The position numbers and the translations under genes are program-made. From Actinomycetota bacterium (GTDB lineage: Bacteria; Actinomycetota; Acidimicrobiia; IMCC26256; JACDBD01), in assembly GCA_013695115.1 (NCBI GenBank), contig JACDBD010000387.1:1-10566 (forward strand): a stretch of DNA of 10,566 nucleotides, in the 5' to 3' direction. Numbering within the stretch: position 1 is the stretch's first letter; every line of letters begins with the position of its first letter. This document shows, in pieces, positions 5,738 through 10,566 of the stretch. The notes under the pieces were generated by a model. That model saw only the letters and a program-made list of their open reading frames with translations. It was not told the DNA's origin and did no database searches.

Positions 5738-6700
5738 ATGGCCGAGCCCGACCTCCTCGGGCGGCGCCTCCTCTTCTTCACCGGCAAGGGCGGCGTCGGC
5801 AAGAGCACCGTCACCGCCGCGACCGCGCTGCTCGCGGCCGAGCGCGGCAAGCGTGTCCTCGTCGTCGAGGTCGACGCCAAGGGCAACCTCACCGAGCAGT
5901 TCGAGCAGGGCGCGGTCGGCTTCCAGCCGCGCGAGGTCTACCCCGGTGTCTTCGCGATGGTGATGCGGACCGAGGATTCGCTCAAGGAGTACCTCAAGCT
6001 CAACCTGCGCGTCCCCGTCCTCGGTCGCCTGGGCCCGCTGGCGCGGGTCCTCGATTTCGTGGCGACGGCGGCGCCGGGGGTCAAGGAGATCCTCACCGTC
6101 GGCAAGGTCTGCTGGGAGGTGCGGGAGTCGATCGAGGGCCGCGCCGACTGGGACCTGGTCGTCGTCGACGCCGCCGCCACCGGGCACATCATCGGTCAGC
6201 TCGACGCGCCGCGCGCGATCCAGGAACTGGTGGCGGTCGGGACGGTGCGCACCCAGACCGACTGGATGGTCGAGCTGCTGTCGGACCCGGCCCTGACCGC
6301 GCTCAACATCGTCGCCACACCCGAGGAGATGCCGGTCAACGAGACCATCGAGCTGGTCGAGAGGGCACGAGCGGAGTTGCAGGTGCCGCTGGGCGCAGTG
6401 TTCGTGAACCGGGTGCTGCCCGAGCTGTTCACCCGGTCCGACGAGAAGACGTTCGAGGCGCTGCGCCGCCCGGAGTCGGGCGCGGTGCTCACTGAACGCG
6501 CCGGCCCGGGTGCGACCACGGTGCTCGAGGCGGCCCGGCTGGCGGTGTCGCTGCGACGGACGCGCGCCACCCACCTGACCCGCCTACGCGAGACCGTCGA
6601 CCTGCCGATGGTCTACCTCCCCTATCTGTTCGTACGCGATGCCGGCCTGCGGGTCACCCGCATGGTGGCGGAGGCGATGGCGCAGGAGCTGGGCTTGTGA
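5738..6700 (+). CDS. ArsA/Get3-like P-loop ATPase, first of a pair
   Basis: A 320-residue soluble ATPase of the ArsA/Get3 class in the SIMIBI group. The deviant Walker A is GKGGVGKS (16-23) with signature lysine K17, the residue that reaches across the dimer to the partner's nucleotide. VEVDAKGN (43-50) is the switch I region with D46. VVVDAAATGH (141-150) corresponds to the family's D-T-A-P-T-G-H motif. I see no cysteine cluster for metalloid binding, so arsenite efflux is not supported. Paired ArsA-like genes of this kind are widespread in Actinobacteria (Rv3679/Rv3680 in M. tuberculosis). Their role, whether handling membrane proteins or linked to envelope or metabolite export, is not settled. 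ATG 5738 follows the DUF3107 stop by 4 bases, and the TGA overlaps the next start by 4 bp, so the pair is probably made in equal amounts as a heterodimer. Confidence 0.9.
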   Translation: MAEPDLLGRRLLFFTGKGGVGKSTVTAATALLAAERGKRVLVVEVDAKGNLTEQFEQGAVGFQPREVYPGVFAMVMRTEDSLKEYLKLNLRVPVLGRLGPLARVLDFVATAAPGVKEILTVGKVCWEVRESIEGRADWDLVVVDAAATGHIIGQLDAPRAIQELVAVGTVRTQTDWMVELLSDPALTALNIVATPEEMPVNETIELVERARAELQVPLGAVFVNRVLPELFTRSDEKTFEALRRPESGAVLTERAGPGATTVLEAARLAVSLRRTRATHLTRLRETVDLPMVYLPYLFVRDAGLRVTRMVAEAMAQELGL

Positions 6701-7905
6701 GCCCGAGCGGGGGCGAGTCCACCGCCAAGGGGCTCGAGCCCCTGCTCGCGACCAAGGAGATCGTCGTCTTCTGCGGGTCGGGCGGGGTGGGCAAGACGTC
6801 GGTCGCGGCGGCCGCCGCCCTGACGGCCGCCACCCGGTTGGGCGGCAAGGTCCTGGTGCTGACCATCGACCCCGCCCGCCGCCTCGCCAGCGCGCTCGGC
6901 CTCGAAGGCTTCGGCAACCTCGAGAAGCAGGTCCCGCCGGAGGCGCTCAAGGAGGCCGGGCTGGAGCCGCGGGGTGAGCTGTGGGCGGCGATGCTCGACA
7001 CCAAGCGGTCGTGGGACGACCTCGTGCTCCGCCACGCCCCCGACGAGGAGACCGCCTACCGCATCCTGGAGAACCGCCTCTACACCAACATCACCGGCCG
7101 GTTCGTGCAGAGCCACGACTACATCGCGATGGAGCGGCTCTTCGACCTGCACGCCACCGGGGCCTACGACCTGATCGTCATCGACACCCCGCCCACCCGC
7201 AACGCCCTCGACTTCCTCGACGCGCCCAAACGCATGGCCGAGTTCTTCGGCGGCCGGCTGCTCCGGTGGCTGACGATGCCGTACCGGGTCGGCGGCAAGC
7301 GCGGCGCGCGCGTGCTCAACGTCGCCAGCCGGCCGTTTTACCAACTCGCCGACCGCATCCTCGGGAGCGAGTTCCTCCAGGACATCGGCGAGTTCTTCGT
7401 GAACTTCCAGTCGATGTACGACGGGTTTGCCGAGCGCGCCCGGGCCGTCGAGGCGCTCCTGCACGACCGACGCACCACGTTCGGGGTCGTCACCACGCTC
7501 GAGGGCTCGCCGTTGCGCGAAGCCGAGTTCTTCTGCGAGCAGCTGATCGACCGCAAGTACCACCTCGGCGCGCTGGTCCTGAACAAGACGCTGCCCGACT
7601 ACCTCCTCTCGGCGGATGGCGCCCGCGCCGCCGACGTCCTCGTGGCCGAGGCGGGCCCGGTGGCCGAGGCGCTGGCCGCCGGGCTCCCGGACGCGGCGGA
7701 GCTGTCCGACACCGCCCGCACCGCCCGGGTGCTGGGCACCGTGGGCGACTCCTTCCGCAACTTCGCCGTGGTCGCCAAGCGCGAGGCCGAGCTCAAGGGC
7801 GAGCTGGCGCGCCAGCCCGAGGTCGTCGCCAACGTGCCGAACTTCGAGATCGACATCTACGACATCGCCGGCCTCGCCCGCATCGGCGAGCACCTCTTCG
7901 CGTAA
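6697..7905 (+). CDS. ArsA/Get3-like P-loop ATPase, second of a pair
   Basis: A 402-residue soluble ATPase, the longer partner of the pair. Walker A is GSGGVGKT (27-34): the catalytic lysine K33 is present, but the cross-dimer signature lysine position is Ser (S28) instead of Lys. Switch I is TIDPARRLA (56-64) and the Walker B/switch II region is VIDTPPTRNALDFLDAP (161-177). These latter motifs are those of the Rv3680-type actinobacterial partner. If the two proteins pair, only the first would supply a signature lysine, making the active sites unequal; this is inference from the motifs. The GTG start overlaps the TGA of the first ATPase as GTGA. It ends 131 bases before pdtaS. Confidence 0.9.
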   Translation: MSPSGGESTAKGLEPLLATKEIVVFCGSGGVGKTSVAAAAALTAATRLGGKVLVLTIDPARRLASALGLEGFGNLEKQVPPEALKEAGLEPRGELWAAMLDTKRSWDDLVLRHAPDEETAYRILENRLYTNITGRFVQSHDYIAMERLFDLHATGAYDLIVIDTPPTRNALDFLDAPKRMAEFFGGRLLRWLTMPYRVGGKRGARVLNVASRPFYQLADRILGSEFLQDIGEFFVNFQSMYDGFAERARAVEALLHDRRTTFGVVTTLEGSPLREAEFFCEQLIDRKYHLGALVLNKTLPDYLLSADGARAADVLVAEAGPVAEALAAGLPDAAELSDTARTARVLGTVGDSFRNFAVVAKREAELKGELARQPEVVANVPNFEIDIYDIAGLARIGEHLFA

Positions 7906-7949
7906 CCCGGGCGTACCATCGCGGGAGCGGCAGAGGTGCCATCGACAAA

Positions 7950-8036
7950 ATGACGACGCGAATTGCGCGGGAGCGGCGAGCGGCCCGAAGGGCGGCGGCA
8001 GGTACCCTGCTGCCGAGCGAGCGCGACCAGGGATAA
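7950..8036 (+). CDS. Possible 28-residue upstream ORF ahead of pdtaS
   Basis: ATG 7950 to TAA 8034-8036 encodes an Arg/Ala-rich peptide beginning MTTRIARERRAARRAAAG. Its stop shares a base with the pdtaS start (TAATG), an arrangement that couples translation of the two frames. Against it: there is no clear Shine-Dalgarno, 8 of 27 internal codons end in A/T (more than in real genes here), and any frame in DNA this GC-rich tends to be Arg/Ala-rich. It spans the hairpin at 7993-8015. It should be treated as a candidate leader peptide only. Confidence 0.25.
   Translation: MTTRIARERRAARRAAAGTLLPSERDQG
7993..8015 (+). promoter_or_regulatory. Strong stem-loop in the pdtaS leader
   Basis: CGGCGGCAGG (7993-8002) pairs with CCTGCTGCCG (8006-8015) over ten base pairs, one of them G-U, around the three-base loop TAC. 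No T-run follows on the plus strand, so it does not look like a classical intrinsic terminator for the ATPase operon. It ends 20 bases before ATG 8036 and could influence ribosome access or mRNA processing. It also overlaps TACCCT (8003-8008), a possible -10 for a short leader, so the two readings compete. Confidence 0.45.
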
Positions 8037-9508
8037 TGGCGACGGTCGGCGGTCTCGCGCTCCGGAACACGGGGTTGCGCGGAGACGCCCTGGCCCACGC
8101 GCAGCGGCTGCTGGCGTCGTGGCAGACCCTCGCCGACCTGTCCTTCTCCGACCTGCTCCTCCTTGCCCCGGTCCAGGGCGAGGAGGGCCGCCGCTTCGTC
8201 GTGTTCGGACAGGTCCGACCGACCACGGGCCAGACGCTGTACCCGGCCGACATGGTGGGCATGGTCGTCGACGAGGTCGAGCGGCCCCTGATGAGCCACG
8301 CCTGGCGTCAGGGCGAAGTCCTGATCGGGGGCGGCACCGTGTTGGGCACGAAGGAACGGGCCCGGGTGCAATGCATCCCGGTGCGACACCGGGGATCCAT
8401 GATCGCCCTCGTGACCCGCGAAAGCTCGACCGAGTCGGGACGCCGTCACGGCGAGCTCGAGCGCAACTACCTCGCCACCTTCGACCGCTTCGCGACCATG
8501 GTGGCCGAGGGCAGCTTCCCGTTCGGGCGCGACGAGGTCCCTTACGGCGATACCCCCCGCGTCGGGGACGGTGCGATCGTCCTCGACGGCGAGCTCAACA
8601 TCGTCTTCGCCAGCCCCAACGCGGTGAGCTCGCTGCACCGCATGGGCATCCACGCCTACACGAAGGGATTACAGCTCTCCGAGCTCGGCTTCGAGCAGGG
8701 AGCGATCGACACCGCCATCCGGGCCCGTCTGCCGGTCGACGAGGAGCTCGAGCCGGGCGACACCTCGTTCACGCTGCGGGCCATCCCGCTCCTGGAGGCG
8801 GACAAGCCGGTAGGAGCGATTGTGCTGCTGCGCGACGTCACCGACCTCCGCAGCCGCGACCGGATGCTCCTCTCCAAGGACGCCACCATCCGCGAGATCC
8901 ATCACCGGGTGAAGAACAACCTTCAGACGATCGCGGCACTGCTGCGGCTCCAGGGGCGGCGGCTGAAGTCCGGAGAGGCGCAGGAGGCGATCGACGACTC
9001 CGAACGCCGGATCCGCTCCATCGCCATCGTGCACGAGACGCTGTCCCGGGACACCCGCGACGTCGTCTCCTTCGACGACGTCATCCGGCCTCTCGTGCGG
9101 GTGGTGGAGGAGACCGTATCGACGCCCGACGTCCGCCTCGTGTTCGACGTCGAGGGCGACGCCGGCGACCTCAGCGGTGACGTCGCCACCCCACTCGCGG
9201 TCGTGCTCAACGAGCTGATGCAGAACGCGGTCGACCACGCCTTTCCCCGCGACGGCGAGGGGAGCGCGAAGGGCCATGTGCAGGTGCGTCTGGCGCGTGA
9301 GGAACGCGAGCTGGTCGTCGACGTCGTGGACGACGGTGTCGGCCTCCCGGCCGGCTTCACCCTCGAGGACGGAAGCGGCCTCGGCCTGTCGATCGTGCAG
9401 GCGCTGGTGAAGGGCGAGCTGGGCGGTTCGATCGTGCTCAGGGACGAGAACGGCACCCGCGCGCACGTGCGGGTGCCGCTGGCGCCGGTGGCGCCGGTGG
9501 ATCTGTAG
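8036..9508 (+). CDS. pdtaS: PdtaS-type sensor histidine kinase (HisKA_2 class)
   Basis: A 490-residue cytosolic kinase with no membrane segment. Order: a GAF-like N-terminal domain (about 15-155), a PAS domain (about 175-275, with GAIVLDGELNIVFASPNA at its start and LLRDVTDLRSRD at its end), the HisKA_2 dimerisation/phosphoacceptor helix REIHHRVKNNLQTIAALLRL (286-305; acceptor H289 or H290), and an HATPase domain with the N box LNELMQNAVDHAF (N392, N397), the G1 box VDDGVGLP (431-438) and the G2 box GSGLGLS (446-452). This is the architecture of M. tuberculosis PdtaS, which phosphorylates the ANTAR-domain antiterminator PdtaR; no such partner is in the window. ATG 8036 is chosen from the motif start MATVGG and a modest CAGGG at 8028-8032; the frame is open further upstream but lies over the ATPase gene. 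It ends 7 bases before the convergent WhiB gene. Confidence 0.93.
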   Translation: MATVGGLALRNTGLRGDALAHAQRLLASWQTLADLSFSDLLLLAPVQGEEGRRFVVFGQVRPTTGQTLYPADMVGMVVDEVERPLMSHAWRQGEVLIGGGTVLGTKERARVQCIPVRHRGSMIALVTRESSTESGRRHGELERNYLATFDRFATMVAEGSFPFGRDEVPYGDTPRVGDGAIVLDGELNIVFASPNAVSSLHRMGIHAYTKGLQLSELGFEQGAIDTAIRARLPVDEELEPGDTSFTLRAIPLLEADKPVGAIVLLRDVTDLRSRDRMLLSKDATIREIHHRVKNNLQTIAALLRLQGRRLKSGEAQEAIDDSERRIRSIAIVHETLSRDTRDVVSFDDVIRPLVRVVEETVSTPDVRLVFDVEGDAGDLSGDVATPLAVVLNELMQNAVDHAFPRDGEGSAKGHVQVRLAREERELVVDVVDDGVGLPAGFTLEDGSGLGLSIVQALVKGELGGSIVLRDENGTRAHVRVPLAPVAPVDL

Positions 9509-9515
9509 TCCGGAG

Positions 9516-9884
9516 TTAGCTCGCCGCCCGACGCTGCTTGGCCAGCCAGGCCTTGCGCAGCTTGCGGCGCTCCTCCTCGGTGGTGCCGCCCCACACCCCC
9601 GCCTCCTGGTTGGTGGCGAGCGCGAACTCGAGGCACTCCTCGCTGACCGGACAGGCGGTGCAGATGCGCCTCGCCGTCTCGATCTGCTCGAGCGCCATGC
9701 CGGTGCTGCCGATGGGGAAGAAGACGTCGGGGTCGGAGTCGCGACAGGCGGAGCGACCCCGCCAGGTGTTCACGTCCCAGTCGTGGGTTCTGATCCAGGT
9801 GAGGGCCACAGGGTCTCCGTACGCATCGGTCGGGTCGGTCGCTTGGCCGTGCCGGAGCGGGGGGATGCTCGTGCGCACGTTCAC
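9516..9884 (-). CDS. whiB1: WhiB-family iron-sulfur transcriptional regulator, WhiB1-like
   Basis: A WhiB protein that would bind a [4Fe-4S] cluster and act with the primary sigma factor. From the internal start at 9809 (97-residue numbering) the cluster ligands are C22, C50, C53 and C59 (C-x2-C-x5-C), with ACRDSDPDVFFPIG (21-34), the turn GVWGG (71-75) and a basic tail RRKLRKAWLAKQRR. The 'FFPxGxTGxALEQIE' pattern is that of WhiB1/WblE rather than WhiB2, 3 or 7. It converges on pdtaS, as whiB1 does in M. tuberculosis. Two GTG starts are possible: 9884 (122 residues, GAGGA 5 bases upstream) and 9809 (97 residues, GGAGA 4 bases upstream). I give 9884 because the promoter leaves it a leader of about 27 bases; family length favours 9809. 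Confidence 0.9.
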   Translation of the reverse strand: MNVRTSIPPLRHGQATDPTDAYGDPVALTWIRTHDWDVNTWRGRSACRDSDPDVFFPIGSTGMALEQIETARRICTACPVSEECLEFALATNQEAGVWGGTTEEERRKLRKAWLAKQRRAAS

Positions 9885-9917
9885 AAGCTTCCTCGGGACG
9901 TGCCGAGGTAACGGGAG

Positions 9918-9946
9918 ACAGTACGGCCGCCGGCCGCGACGCGCAA
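9918..9946 (-). promoter_or_regulatory. Promoter of the whiB1-like gene
   Basis: On the minus strand TTGCGC (9946-9941) and TACTGT (9923-9918) are separated by exactly 17 bases, the best sigma70-type promoter in the window. Transcription should start near 9911, giving a leader of about 27 bases to GTG 9884 or about 102 bases to GTG 9809. Confidence 0.55.
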
Positions 9947-9995
9947 GGGGTCTGACCTGCGGTTTCGCGGTAACGCGGCGCGCGACGGGGTTGCC

Positions 9996-10001
9996 TAGGC
10001 T
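9996..10001 (+). promoter_or_regulatory. Candidate -10 element of the GDPD gene
   Basis: TAGGCT fits TAnnnT and ends 9 bases before ATG 10011, so the transcript would be leaderless or nearly so; no Shine-Dalgarno precedes the ATG. No good -35 is seen. Confidence 0.33.
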
Positions 10002-10010
10002 CGGCCGGCC

Positions 10011-10566
10011 ATGAACGGCCCGCAGATCCTCGCCCACCGGGGGGCGAACCGGGTCGCCCGAGAGAACACCATCGAGGCGTTCGTCGAGGCCGGCGCCCTC
10101 GGCGCCGACGGGGTCGAGCTCGACCTGCACCGCAGCGCCGACGGCGTGCTCGTGGTCCACCACGACGCCGACGCGGCCGGGATCGGGGTGCTCGGCGAGC
10201 ACGACTTCGCCGTGATCCGCCGGGCGCTGCCGTACGTCCCCACGTTGGAGGAGGTGCTCGACGCCTGCGCCGGGCTCCTCGTCAACGTCGAAGTGAAGAA
10301 CCTGCCCGGCGACGCCGACTTCGATCCCGACGACCGGGCCGCGGCCGCCCTCGTCACGCTCCTGCACGCGCGTTCACCGCGCGACGAGGTGCTGATCTCG
10401 TCGTTCAACCTCATCACCATCGACCGCGTCCGCACCCTCGACCCCGCGCTGGCGACCGGCTTCCTCACCCTCGTCGGCTTCGACCCGCTCGACGGGGCCG
10501 CGATCGCCCACGACCACGGGCACGCCGCCGTCCATCCCGACGTGCGCTCGCTGCCGGGCCCGGCGG
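10011..10566 (+). CDS. Glycerophosphodiester phosphodiesterase family protein (partial, 3' end missing)
   Basis: The frame from ATG 10011 is open to the window edge (185 codons read). It begins MNGPQILAHRGANRVARENT, where H9 and R10 of the 'HRG' motif and E18-N19 of 'ENT' are GDPD hallmarks. VELDLH (35-40) gives the metal ligands E36 and D38, VVHHD (48-52) carries the second catalytic His (H51), and VNVEVKN (91-97) the next acidic ligand (E94). The enzyme would cleave glycerophosphodiesters to glycerol-3-phosphate and an alcohol in a TIM-barrel fold. There is no signal peptide, so it is expected to be cytosolic, in lipid turnover or phosphate/glycerol salvage. The gene is divergent from whiB, with a 126-base gap that holds the whiB promoter. 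Confidence 0.9.
   Translation, partial: MNGPQILAHRGANRVARENTIEAFVEAGALGADGVELDLHRSADGVLVVHHDADAAGIGVLGEHDFAVIRRALPYVPTLEEVLDACAGLLVNVEVKNLPGDADFDPDDRAAAALVTLLHARSPRDEVLISSFNLITIDRVRTLDPALATGFLTLVGFDPLDGAAIAHDHGHAAVHPDVRSLPGPA

Noticed and set aside
5522..6574. A 350-codon minus-strand frame opposite the DUF3107 gene and the first ATPase
   Set aside because: It is antisense to two recognised genes, and the product is Arg/Asp/Leu-rich without a domain.
5738..7905. An arsenite-efflux (ars) operon
   Set aside because: The two ATPases are ArsA-like in their P-loops, but I see no metalloid-binding cysteine set and no arsB, arsR or arsD nearby.
7993..8015. Intrinsic terminator of the ATPase operon
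   Set aside because: The stem is strong, but no T-run follows on the plus strand, so I list it only as a leader hairpin.
6622..8262. A 546-codon minus-strand frame opposite the second ATPase and the start of pdtaS
   Set aside because: It is antisense to genes with Walker motifs and a GAF-like domain, and its sequence is compositionally a mirror of them.
9995..10468. A 157-codon minus-strand frame opposite the GDPD gene
   Set aside because: The plus-strand frame has the HRG, ENT, ELDL and HHD motifs of GDPD; the minus frame is Ser/Arg-rich and featureless.

Overview
The window is very GC-rich, close-packed actinobacterial chromosome. Supporting signs are an actinobacterial-type diheme QcrC with QcrA/QcrB, a five-helix CtaE, a DUF3107 protein, a paired ArsA-like ATPase module, a PdtaS-type histidine kinase and a WhiB regulator. 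The divergence of these proteins from my memory of mycobacterial and streptomycete versions suggests a deeper lineage such as Acidimicrobiia; that placement is inference. All similarity statements come from recognising motifs, not from a search.

Layout. (1) Bases 1-428, plus strand: the last codons of a small gene, probably an antitoxin, followed by a MazF/PemK-type toxin. (2) Bases 425-4000, minus strand: a tight respiratory operon read ctaE, qcrC, qcrA, qcrB (cytochrome oxidase subunit III and the cytochrome bc complex). Its last gene ends tail-to-tail with the toxin, overlapping it by 4 bp. (3) Bases 4001-4600: a divergent intergenic region with a 12-bp perfect palindrome, then a two-gene, probably toxin-antitoxin-like unit. 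Its second gene is broken by one extra G. (4) Bases 4601-7905, plus strand: ctaG (oxidase copper/assembly factor family), a DUF3107 gene and two ArsA/Get3-like ATPases. (5) Bases 7906-9508: a leader with a strong hairpin and a possible 28-codon upstream ORF, then pdtaS. (6) Bases 9516-9884, minus strand: a whiB1-like gene converging on pdtaS, with a recognisable promoter. (7) From base 10011, plus strand: a glycerophosphodiester phosphodiesterase-family gene that runs off the end.

How the genes fit together. The qcr/cta genes and ctaG serve aerobic respiration through a bc-aa3 type branch; ctaC and ctaD are not here. The pdtaS/whiB tail-to-tail pair matches the pdtaS-whiB1 neighbourhood of Mycobacterium. 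Two short TA-like loci, with more A/T at codon third positions than the core genes, flank the respiratory operon on both sides.

The points most worth a second look are the frameshifted TA-like locus at 4133-4549, the palindrome whose two ends build divergent -35 elements at 4083-4100, and the structured leader of pdtaS. I found no large undescribed system, CRISPR array, rRNA, tRNA or insertion sequence.
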